In this document: piece after piece, positions 24,205 to 35,400 of the stretch
How positions within the stretch are numbered: position 1 is the stretch's first letter
Layout of the letters: each line of letters begins with the position of its first letter
DNA from: Aedoeadaptatus acetigenes
Lineage (GTDB): Bacteria > Bacillota > Clostridia > Tissierellales > Peptoniphilaceae
Direction of reading: 5' to 3'
Assembly (NCBI RefSeq): GCF_025566985.1
Contig: NZ_JAOQJD010000002.1
Coordinates: 1 to 64,000, forward strand
DNA length: 64,000 nt
Made by a program: the position numbers and the translations under genes
The notes under the pieces: model-generated
What the model was told of the DNA's origin: nothing
The model's database searches: none
Seen by the model: only the letters and a program-made list of their open reading frames with translations

Positions 24205-26343
24205 TTAGGCTTGTTCAGCGCTGCGTTTTCTCATGGCGATAAAAGCACCGCCCATTAATGCGAGACCGGCGACCATAAAGATCATCGTACCCATACCACC
24301 GGTTTGGGGAATGGTGACTTTCTTATTGATGACTTGTTTTGCGTCATTTTCTGCGCTGTCTGCTGCATACTTAATGTTAACGTCTTTCGTATTACCTTCA
24401 GCGACGGTAAATTCGACGTCATTGATCTTGGCATAGCCCTTGGGAGCTTCGATTTCTTCTAACTTGTAAGTGCCATATTCGATGCCTTCGATCATGAATT
24501 GACCCTTGGAGTTGGAGGACAGTTGAACGACGCCTGCAGCATTTTTGTCAGCTACCCATTCGTAACGAATGCCGGCAGTCTTGAATGCTTCGTTGTAGGT
24601 TTTTTGAGCTGCATCGATGTCTTTCTTTAATTGCGTTTCATCGGCACCTTCTTGACGTTCGTTGTAAGCCTTAACGGCGTCATTTAATGCTTTTTGAGCA
24701 GCTGCCAATTTTGCTTTTTCAGCTTCTACGGTGTCTACAGATTTAGCGGACAGGTATTTTTTTTCACCGTTTTTAACGACGAACTTGGCGCCTGCCAACA
24801 GTTCCGTAGCGACTTCCGTGGTCTTAACGAATTTCTTTCCACCGACGACAACTTCAGGTTCGGTCGGGTCCAGGGGCTTCGGATTGTCTTTGTCTTCGTT
24901 GTTGGTAATGGTTACCGTACCGGCTGCATCAGTTGTAGCATAAGCGGGGTTGTAACCGGCAACACGTTCGGAGATCTTCCAACCGGCTGCATCTTCGCCG
25001 AGGCCTTGGAATTCACCGTTAAAGGCTTTTTCGCCGACGACAAACTTAATGCCGTTGCCCAGGTCGATGGTTTTGTTGACGATCTTGTTATCGAGTGCGA
25101 CAGAGGCTACAGCTTTTCCATCTTTTTCTAAGGTGTAGACGAGTTTCAAACCATCGGTTTTAGCGCCTTCGCTAAAGTTCTTAACTACGTTTAATTTGCC
25201 TTCTTTCGGCGTAACGTCGTTCTTCTTAAGGTCTTCGCCTTTTTTGTGGCCGTATTCTAACGTAACGTTGTTCTTTTCCGGATTATCTACAACGGCGGTA
25301 CCGTTGACGGTAGCGGAATAGGTTAATTTAATGTTGACGTCTTTTGCTTCGGCACCGGTGGTGACGGCTTTAATCTTTGCTAAACCGGCGTCGGTCATTT
25401 GCAATCTGAAGCCGTTGTCATCTTGAGCCAAGATGTAGTCGCCATCTCCAAGGTTTACACCATTGTCAGCTTCAACTTTTACGTCTTTGTTGAAGGTCAA
25501 ACCGTTGGTCATAATATCGTTCCAGATCAAGCGTTCGTAGCTCGTATCTGCGTCGATCTTGGTAACGACTTCGTAAGGAATCTTCTTACCGACTTCGGCT
25601 TGTGCTTTTGCCTTATTCGCTTGGTAATTTTTAACATCGGCGCCGGCATTGATGTTACTGTCTTTGTCTTCAATCGCTTTTAAGCCATTTCCCTCTGCAA
25701 AGTTCTTGTCGATCTTCGGTTTTTCTTGGGTGTTCTTGGGGTAAACGTGTGCGTTTACTACGACGCCTTCCTCGTTAACCAAGGGAAGGGTAATTTCCAC
25801 GGGAACGGCTTTTTGACCGGCGATAACCATGCCGTCATCTGTTTTGTAAGTGGATTTTTCCTTGATTTCTTGAATCAGGAAGGAACCCTTTAATTTCGAG
25901 GTGTCGAAGACAATACCGTTGGCGCCGGTTTTGCCGCCGAAAGCTTCGTCGATATTCGTGGTGTAAACGAGGTTTTCGCCTTCGAATACGGGGGTCATCT
26001 TGCCGTCTACAATTTCACCTTTAATGTATTGGTCTTTGTCACCGGCTTTTTCCTTGCCGACTTCTTGCCAAGCAAAGTATACATTGGCTACTTCGCCGAC
26101 ATCGGCGCCAACGCTTTTAAGTGCTTGTAACGCTTTTAAATCTTGGCTACCGTTGTAGCCTTCTTCTTTAATTTTGTCCGAATCCCAAGCTTTTAATTTG
26201 TCCTTGGTCATCATTAATTTGTGCAATGTGACTGTCTTTGTTTCCTTTGCATCACTTGCTGCTAAGGCACCTAAGGGTGCGATAACGCCAAGTACCATCA
26301 CCAGTGCGAGGACCAGTGACCATATCGTATTCTTACGTTTCAT
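24205..26343 (-). CDS. LPXTG-type major pilin, SpaH/EbpC-like
   Basis: About 712 residues, starting at the ATG before KRKNT, which has AAGGAGG six bases upstream (an ATG six codons earlier overlaps that site). Signal peptide cleaved near LAASDA. The pilin motif is seen as VVNAHVYPKNTQ near 190, whose Lys should be the polymer branching site. Two or more CnaB-type domains carry WKISERVAGYNP and LEEIEAPKGYAK (near 635) as isopeptide Glu boxes. An insert rich in Ala/Lys (EKAKLAAAQKALNDAVKAY) near 555 looks like a coiled coil. Sorting signal IPQTGG near 680, then membrane helix and a basic tail. Backbone subunit of the pilus, anchored in the wall. Confidence 0.93.
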   Translation of the reverse strand: MKRKNTIWSLVLALVMVLGVIAPLGALAASDAKETKTVTLHKLMMTKDKLKAWDSDKIKEEGYNGSQDLKALQALKSVGADVGEVANVYFAWQEVGKEKAGDKDQYIKGEIVDGKMTPVFEGENLVYTTNIDEAFGGKTGANGIVFDTSKLKGSFLIQEIKEKSTYKTDDGMVIAGQKAVPVEITLPLVNEEGVVVNAHVYPKNTQEKPKIDKNFAEGNGLKAIEDKDSNINAGADVKNYQANKAKAQAEVGKKIPYEVVTKIDADTSYERLIWNDIMTNGLTFNKDVKVEADNGVNLGDGDYILAQDDNGFRLQMTDAGLAKIKAVTTGAEAKDVNIKLTYSATVNGTAVVDNPEKNNVTLEYGHKKGEDLKKNDVTPKEGKLNVVKNFSEGAKTDGLKLVYTLEKDGKAVASVALDNKIVNKTIDLGNGIKFVVGEKAFNGEFQGLGEDAAGWKISERVAGYNPAYATTDAAGTVTITNNEDKDNPKPLDPTEPEVVVGGKKFVKTTEVATELLAGAKFVVKNGEKKYLSAKSVDTVEAEKAKLAAAQKALNDAVKAYNERQEGADETQLKKDIDAAQKTYNEAFKTAGIRYEWVADKNAAGVVQLSSNSKGQFMIEGIEYGTYKLEEIEAPKGYAKINDVEFTVAEGNTKDVNIKYAADSAENDAKQVINKKVTIPQTGGMGTMIFMVAGLALMGGAFIAMRKRSAEQA

Positions 26344-26483
26344 TACATTCCTCCTTTTCATTCAATAACCTTCTATTTTAAATGCTGCCCAGGCGGCGCA
26401 CTTAAAACCATGTTCTCTACGGGGATCCGCCCCGGCGCCTTATTCGATCTTCACGTACACACAATTTTTGTATCGAAGGGATT
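26344..26483 (-). other. Gap between tip adhesin and major pilin
   Basis: The 140 bases hold the AAGGAGG ribosome site of the major pilin and a weak GGGG/CCCC hairpin around 26435-26455. No clear terminator, so read-through from the adhesin gene is possible. Confidence 0.4.
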
Positions 26484-29400
26484 TTATGCCCAAGGAGCAC
26501 CACCTCCCTTCAGTTTGGCCGCCTTCTTGCGGCGGATGTATTCTTCCGCCGCAATGGCTGCCATAGCCGCACCGAGCAGTACGATCCATCTGTGAGGACC
26601 GAAACCACCGGTGAGGGGATAGAGGCCTTTGTAGTTCAGGATTTCCACATCTTGACTACCGTCACCGTATTGTAAGGTGAGTTCTTTGTCGCTAATGTCT
26701 TTCAGGTACTTGGCGAGGGCTTCTTGATAAGCCTCGTCGCTTTGTCCATCTACTCTTCGAGGATAGTATACCACGCTTTCCGGCAAGTCGTCGCGCTTCA
26801 TTTGATAACTCGACGTGTAGGTGCCGTCTTTGTCGGTGATTTCAAACCGCAGCTTGACTTCCGGCTCATCGGACTTCAGCGGCCCGAAGGTTCCTCGAAT
26901 GACCAAGGTGTCCGTGGACTTCAATTCCGCGGTTCCGCCGGCTTCGCCGCCAAGGGATCTGTAGATATTTAGAGCGAGTTGACCGTTTTCATCCACTTGC
27001 AAGAGGGTTTCCGTATCGATCAATGTTTCCTTGCCATCTTTGTCGATCCGTCGTGCCTGTACATTTCTGAAGGCGACTTTTTTCGTATCAAATAGGCAAT
27101 GGACCAACGAATTGATGTCGTAGGTGCGCTCCTCGTGGCCCGGATTGATAACCAGATAACTGTAGAAGGTATTGGTGTTTGTCGGGTTTTGTCTCGCAAA
27201 CATGAGGGAGCGATCTTTGTCGTTTCCTTCGGCGTTTTTCTTGACATTGCCTTCAAGACCCCGTTCCTTCACATGGAAGCGGTTGTCGATCAGCGTAAAT
27301 TCCTTCACGTAGCCTACGGGCTTGATATAGCCTTTCGGTGCGGTGATTTCTTTCAGGGCGTAGTGGCCGTTCTTCGAGAGATCCAACTTGATCTCGCCAT
27401 TTATATCGGCGGTGACGGTGAGCGTTTTTTTCGTTTCGCCATCCATGACTTGGTAAGGCTTGTATTGGTCAGCTTGTTTTTCCTTGTAATGGACTTCGAA
27501 TTCTGCAGCAGGCAGGATGTCTTTCGTGTTCCCGTCGATCTTCTTGAACAGAATGGGCTTGTGGTTCACCACACTCAAGGGCGTCGTGTCCGTTAATTCC
27601 ACATAGACGTCTTGTCCGTTTTGGTCCTTGGTCTTGCGGAAAATTTTGCCGGTTTTTTCACTGACCTTGAATTCCACGACGGGTTCCGTCGTCGGCGAGT
27701 AGCCATTCGGCGCTTTGGTTTCCACGATTTGGTATTCCCCGGGTTTCAAGGCATCAAAGGTGACGATACCGTCTTTTTCCTTCTTAGTTATTTTCGAAAC
27801 ACCGATGCCCTTAAAGATTTCTTCGCCCGGATTCTTTCTGAGGAGCGAGAATTCCGCGCCTTCCAGCGGATTTCCGTCGGGATCGACTTTCTTCACACTG
27901 ATTTGGTTGGTGGGGTTGGTGGCCTTGATCGTAAGCTTGGCCTTGGCGGTGTTTTCATTATTGAATACATACACCACGTCTTGGCGACTGGCCCAAATCG
28001 ATTCGGGACCTTCATAGTTTTGGAAGAGCTTCGCGTCGGATTCGTAGGATTGCAAGGTCTTCTTTACATTTTCCCAATTGTAGACCGTGCCGGTTACCTT
28101 AATGATGGCCGACGTATTCGGATCCATGGCGGGAATGCTCAATCCCGCCGGAGCGTCGGGCGTTACCAGATAGCCTTCGTAGGACCTGCCGCCCCAATTG
28201 GTTAAGTTTTGGCTCGTTTCATCGACACCGAAGGATACGGGCATGTCTTGTGCCAGATAAGCGTCGCTATTGTCATCAAGAACGTATGCCGTCTCCTTCA
28301 GATTTAGCACCGGAACATTGGGCGTGTAGCGGAATTCGGCCGGCAGAACATTCTTTTTATAGCGATTCAAATAGAAGTACTGAACGAATTCGCCGGTGTC
28401 TTGATTGAATTTCACAATCTTCGACGCCATGTTCAGATAATCCTGCTTTGAAAAGTACCTACGGTAGTAATTGTCGTACCATGTATAGGTATAGTTCGCT
28501 TCGCCGGTGATGAACGTGTAATCCACGTCGACTGTTTCCGTTTCTTCAAGCGGTTCGCGTAGGCCGATGCCGACCTTTTGCTCGCCTGAATCTTTTACTT
28601 TATCGATATTGATAAAGGCGGCGAGGCGATTGGAAAAGTCTTTCAATTCGTATTGATTGGCGTACTTCGTAAAGGTATAGGTGACGGTACCTGCGTCCTT
28701 GTCGTAATCGGCCTTGGCGATGGTCCCGACGCCGTCGGCAAAGATATCCAATTCCTTAACGTCGTTGGTGTCGGTGCCCTTCAAGTCGATGTTGTTCGAA
28801 AGTTTCAAGACGAAGTAGTCGCCCGGTTGAACGACATATCCCTCTTTCAATTTGTACTCGTTGGCAAATTCCATGCAGGCGCCGTAGTGGGGACGGATCG
28901 TCATGCCAGTGGAATCGTCGTCTTTTTGCGGACGTTGAATACTCATCGTCGACGACGTGAGGGTAATCTTGTCTGTAATATTCTGATTTCGAGGCGTATT
29001 GTCTTCGGCGTAGGGGTCGAGGCCCTTGCCGCCGACGGTGAAGTGCCATACCTGGCCATTGTTAATGTGGCCGGGGTGAGGATCGATTTCTTCCAGCTTG
29101 TAGTTACCGATAATTAAATCTTTAAAGACTAACTTGCCGTCTTCGCCGACGGTGCTGGTGTAGACGCCGTCTTCCTTGCCTTCTTCCGCTTGTTTGGCGG
29201 AAAGGCGGGTCAGCTTAAATTTTGCGCCAATGGTCAAGTCGCCGTGTTGGTCTTTTTTGCCCGGAAGCGGATTGCCATTTCCATCGAACTTTTCAATGGT
29301 GACTTCGCCTTTGCCGGGAACTTCGTTGACGATTTTCCCCATGTTCTTTGCCGTACCGGAGGTTACGAAGTCGATCAAGGGTGCACCACCTTGGGGTAAA

Positions 29401-32400
29401 GGCTTGTTATTTCCATCGAGATATTGGTATATCCCTTTCGATCCGTTTCCGTATTCCATGGTAATATAACCGCCGGCGGGAATCACTTTTTCTACGCCTG
29501 TCTTGTCATCGGTTACCTTAATATCGTCTTTCGAGTAGGCCACCGTAAAGTACAGGAGCGGCTCTTCAATGGTGGTGTAACCCTTCGGCGCTTGCACTTC
29601 TCTCAAGCGGTAGCGGCCGGGTTTCAGGTTTCTGAAACCGAAGTAGCCGTTAAATGCCGACGATACATAAGAGCCTTCCACATCTTCCCAGCCGTAGCCG
29701 ACCAGTTGTTCCAGTTTAAAGACGGCGCCTTCCAGACGACGCTCCGTTACTTCTTCACCGGTGATCTCCCAGTTGGGATTGTCGCGCCCGTGCTTTGAGA
29801 AGGTGATGTTGTAGGCTTGTTCATCGTTTTCTAAGATCAAGCCTTCCTTGGGGATTTCTTCCGATTTGCCCGAGGTGTAGAGCGGCGAAAGGTTCATGGT
29901 GGTGGTTACCTTATTAATTAAATTGCCGTTGGTGACGTAACCGCTCTTGTAATAGACGCCTTTATAGGTGTATTCCTTGCTGATCCCGTTGGGGTACTTT
30001 TGATCCGGCGTCGATTTCGCATTCCCTACTTCGTTCCCATTCGGCCCGAATACGGAGTCGAGGGCGACGTTCCCTTTTTGATAGGAGCCGCCGACCAGGT
30101 TTTCGTAGTTGATCTTGCCGCTGTTGCGATCTCTGGATACGGCTTGCATGAAGTTGCGTTCCGTGTAGAACTCGATGTCCAATTGAATATTGGCATCGTG
30201 TTCCTTGATGATGTTGTCGTCGTAATAACCTTCCACGTCGATAAAGTAGACGCCTTTGTTCAGGTTGATTTGGTCTTCGTCAAAGCCCCAGTCGAAGGGA
30301 CGCCAACGGGCCGTGTTCACCATGTAAACATTCGGTCTGGACAAGTCGTAGATCGACATGATCTGTTGCATGTCCTTGCTTCCTGAGTTGAGATTCAAGC
30401 CGGTGATGTCGGTGATCTCGTAGGTGGAGCGGTAGGCCGTTTTTACCCCTTGCTTGGTCGTCTTGGGCGGCTCGCCGGGCGTGTCGATTTCTTCCCGCTT
30501 CACGACGGGTTTGATTTGTACATTGACTTTTCCATCGCCCTTGTAGTCGCGGGTATCGATGAAAATCCGTTGAACATAGGTCTTGCCTTCCGTATTGATG
30601 AAGGTGGTGCGGGCAGCGTATCTAATGCCCGAATCCAATTCCTTGAGGGGCTGAATCTTCGCCCGTTCTTCCTTATCGATGTACGTGTTGGTCGTTTCTT
30701 CCGGTCCGGTGTAATTGGCCACCAGGCGACCGTTGACTTCTTTCACTTCGATCTTCCAAGGTGCCGATTGTTTTTGGTAGCCGATGGGCGCTTTCGTTTC
30801 TTCCAAGAGGTAGTGGCCCACCTCGAGGCGCAGGGGCTCGCCTGTTGCTTTATCCACAAAGACGATGGAACCGTCGTTTTCATTGGATTTCGCCGTGTAG
30901 GTGCCGAAGGTTTCTTCCGGATTTTCGTAATTCGCGTCGGTCTTCTTTAAGGTGAATTCCGCATCGGGCAAAGATTCGCCGAGGCGGCTCTTCTTAAAGA
31001 GCTTAAGTTCCAAACCGACTTGCTCGTTGGTGATTTGTGCAAATTCGCCTTCTTTGATTTCCGTGCCTTCATCTCCCGGTGTGGGAGGCTCTTCGGTTTT
31101 CTTGAAGGTGGCGGAAATGCTTACATTTGCCGCCGGCATCTTGAAGCTATTGTTCGTAACCTCAACGGCTTGGCCATTTGCGGTGACGCTGAGTTTGTCG
31201 AGTTTATAGCCTTCGCTCGGCGTAATGGTTAGGTTAACCGTCTCGCCTGCCGCCGCGGAACCCTTGTCTGTCGATACGGTGCCGTTTTCCATGGGCGCGA
31301 TGCCGATGTTGTACTTCGTCGGCGGTTTCTGCCTAAAGGTGGCCCGCACGGTGACATTGGACGCCGGCATAGTAAAGGTCTTGGCCTGCATGTCGACGGC
31401 AACGGGTTTGCCCGCGTCGTCGGTGACGGTCAATTGATCCAATTCGTAGTCGCGATCGGCGTTGATGATGAGGCCGACTTTTGTGCCTTCTGTCGCCTGA
31501 GTGGCGTTCGCCGTTACGGAGCCGTGGCCGCCGCTTTGCGTCGCAATGGTGTATTCCTTCGGCACTTCTCTAAATTCTGCCGTCACGTTAACATCGCTCG
31601 CAGGCATGATGAATTGATTGTTATTATTTACGTTAACAGTTTTCCCATTGGCGGTGACGTTGAATCGAACAAATTCCCAGCCCTTTGCGGGATTCGCGCT
31701 GAGGGTCACGAGGGTATTTTCTTCCGCTTCCATGGTATCTGCCGAAATCGTGCCGCCTTGTTGCGGCTGATTGACGATTACCTTGTGCTTGATCGCTTGT
31801 TGGTTAATGCACCCTTCATTGGGATAGGACTCGGCGAGCCAACCTTTATAGTTATTTTTCTCATATATGGTTGCCGCGTCGTTGGACGTGTAGTTCGAGC
31901 CGAGGCCGATGGGCAAGCCATCCGTGTATTGCGTGTCGACTACCACTAAAATCCATCCTTTGAAGGTGGCGGGAATAGTAGCTTTCAGGCGGAATTTATT
32001 GCCCGTGTCCTGATTGCTGATTTTGCTCCACGTCACGCGCCTGGTAATGTCGGTCATTGTGTCGAGATTTGCGACGGTACTGTCGATGGATCCGTTTGTC
32101 ACTTGATAGACCTTGACGTTCGTCAGCGTCGGCCGCGCCGTGGTGACGTCAAAGGCGTCGTCCCACGAGTGGATTTGAATGACCCGCGGTTTCGCGCCAA
32201 TGGAGGGTTCGCCGTAAATAAAGGCTTGTTTGAAGCGATTGTCCTCTTTGTTGATCTCGAGGATCTTCGTGTCCATGGGCGCTTCGTTTTTCGGGTCTTC
32301 TCTGCGCACTTTCCCTACGGACCGCGCGGGATCCACTTTTTCCCATACACCAGCTCCCACAGGGTTCGGGACGTTTTCTTCGCCCAGTTCCAGCCCGCTG

Positions 32401-35400
32401 TTTTCACCGAAGGTGGTAAGGAAATTATCCAGCTGCTTGGTACGGCTGATTTGATCGTTCAGCGGTGCGGATGCTTGCGCTGCGTCGGCATTCTTGTTTT
32501 CCGCCTCGGCATCGCCGGCATTCGCCGCGTCTTTCGCTTCGGCCGTTGTGATCGGCGCTTCCGTTTCTGCGCTTTCTTTCGCTTCGGCCGATGCAATCGG
32601 CGCTTCGGGCATGCCGAAGGCCTTATCCAGTTTATTTAAGCGATTCAGGGCGCTGATGCGGTTAGCGGCGGTTTCAAAACCGTCGACGCTGCGCACGTTG
32701 TTGGTATTGGCGGCGTTGTTGTCTTTAATAAACACCTTGCCGTCTGCTTTCACGGTGACGGTCCAATCGGTCTTCACGTTTTCGTAACCGGGGGCCGCTT
32801 CGAATTCTTCGAGCTTGTATTTGCCCGGTACCAATCCGCTAAACTCGATGGTGCCGTCTTTTTTGGTGGTCATGTAGCGCTCGTCTTCTAAAGGTTCCGG
32901 CCCGATCAATCGGAAGACCGCGCCTTCGATGACTTCGCCCGGGTCGTTTTCTTTTACTTTTTTCAGTTTAAAGCCGTAGCGCTTCAGGTCGTTTGAAATA
33001 TCCAAAGAGTCGTCGGCAATGTAGGAGCCGATAATATCTTTTCCTTCGCCGCCGGCCACAGTGGCATCGCCGACCGGAATGTTGGTGACGCTTTCGTAGT
33101 AGTCGCTCTTCCAGTAGGTCGTGCCCCTGTAGGTCAGATCCATGCCCGTACCGACGCCGCCGTTTTCGTCTTTATAGGGGATTTTTACATCCACGACGAT
33201 GGGCGTATTCGTGGCGGGCAGGTCGATCTGCATACGGTCCGGTTCGCCGGGATAATCCGACTTGCGGGGGTTGAGCGTGCTCGTAATGTCGGTAATGTCG
33301 TAGCCCGCCAAGCGGATGTCTTCCACATTTGCATCGGTGATCGCTCTATCCAGTTTAAAGGCTTTGACAACTTCCCCGCCTTCGTACCAATTCATGTTTG
33401 GATAGTAGGGTTTTTCACGGTGAATTTTCGCCGTGGACGCAGGAATCGATGCGCCTTCGGGGTTTATGATGTAGCGCTGAATGACGTACTTTTCATCTTT
33501 ATTGATGGCGACGATCCGCGTCCCCAGTTTATAGGGATCGCTATGGCCGTCGGCATAACCGGATAGACGGTTGTCGTAAAGGTTCCAGCCATTGATGGGC
33601 CGATCCTTGACATTGACCCAATGGGTTCCCGGATCCGCCAAAATGGATTTAATTTCTTGTTGCGTGCCGGGCTCGACGTAATTGTAGATCTTGACGCTAT
33701 CGCCTTTTACGACGACAACCCATTTTTGATCCAGCTTATTGTAGCCGTTGGGCGCAGCGATCTCTTCTAAGACGTAGGTGCCGTCGGCCAAGGGATCCCT
33801 GAATTCCACGACGCCCGATCCGTTGGAGGTAGCTTCTTGGACTTCTCCGGGGGTCTTGCCATAGGGCGTGATTTTGAACTTCGCGCCGGCCAAGGGCTTG
33901 CCTTCGTTGTCTTTTTTGTAGACGCGGAATTTCTTGCCCACGGGATTGTTGGTGACCTCGAGGGTGATGTCGTTTCCGACGATGGGTCGGTCGGCTCCAC
34001 CTACGCCCAGTTCGATAATCGTCACTTTACCATTTAAGTCCACGGACACTTGCCACGTCGTGCTGGAAGAGGTGTAGCCTTCAGGGGCTTTCACTTCTTT
34101 CAGTTCGTAGTTGCCGGGGGCGATGTTATTAAAACTTAAGATGCCGTCGCCGCCGCTTTGGCGTCGATACACTTTGCCCTTGGCATCGGTGAGTTCAAAG
34201 ATTGCGCCGGGCAATTTTGTATTGCGGTCCAGGCGGCTCACTTTGAGAACATTAAAATTCCCGGGGGTGTAGCGTCTGTTAATCAGCTTGGCTCTTTGTA
34301 CGGTGTAGGTGGGGATTTCTTGGCCGGTTTGATCGCCCAAGGCTTCCCCGGCTCTGGCTTTGTTGGCAAAGCCGGATTCCAGTCTCGTGCCGTTGCCCAT
34401 GTAGAAGACGCGCCACAAGTTTTTCCACGCGTTTTCGTCGGTGATTTTAAAAGTTTGCTTGATGACGTAGCCTTCTTTTTGCGGGGAGATGCTCGGCATC
34501 TTGATGGTGAGCGGCTTTGTCGCCTTGATCTGTGCCCGATTCATTTGTATTTTGCTCGGATCGTAGTTCAGGGTGAAGCCGTGGGACGAATCGCGCACCA
34601 CGGAATCCGGGTTGATGGTGCGATTGTAGACCTCTTGATACGTGAACGGGTCTTGTTCCGGACGCACCCCGAAGGACAGGGGCATGTTGTAGTTGACCTT
34701 CTTATCAAAGGTGGTGTTTCCGCCCGGATCTCTAATCACATCCATATCGGGCAGGGTGCGATAGATCTTCACGCTGTTTAATTTAAAGGCCGGTTCGTAG
34801 CCCTTGGCATACCAGTTGACGATGTTGGCATTGCCGCCGTATTCCGTGGATGCCCAGCTGAAGCCCAAGGTGTAGCTTCCGCCGCTATAGTCGCCCATGG
34901 GATTGTAGTAAGCGATGACGTCGACGTAGCGATCGTCGCCTTTTTTGTAGACGTCGCCGAAGTAGTAGGATTGACTGACCGGGCTGCCCTTGCCTTGGTC
35001 GTATTGTTCGTAGTCGGCCCGGACGGAGATCGTCTCCGTTTGGCCGGCGCCCGGTTTATCTTCCGTTCCCGGGATGCGTTGAACGCCCGTGGTTCCGGGA
35101 GCTACCACGGTGGTGAATTCGTAGACGCCGTCGTTTTGGGCAAAGTATTTATTGGGAATGATCCCAACGATGTCGATGCTTCCCGTGAAGACCCCGTTCG
35201 TTCCGTTTTTGTTAAAGACGTAGGTGAGGCGGTTGGTTTGGAAATCCATGTAGGGATCCGCGATGACGACCCCATTCTCATTCTTAATGCTCGGTATTTC
35301 CTTCACGTATTGGGTGAAGTCCAAGTTCGGATCGAATTGAATGACGAAGCGCGTGCCCGCCGTGGTATTGCTGAGCTCGATGTCCGCATGGTAATCCAAA

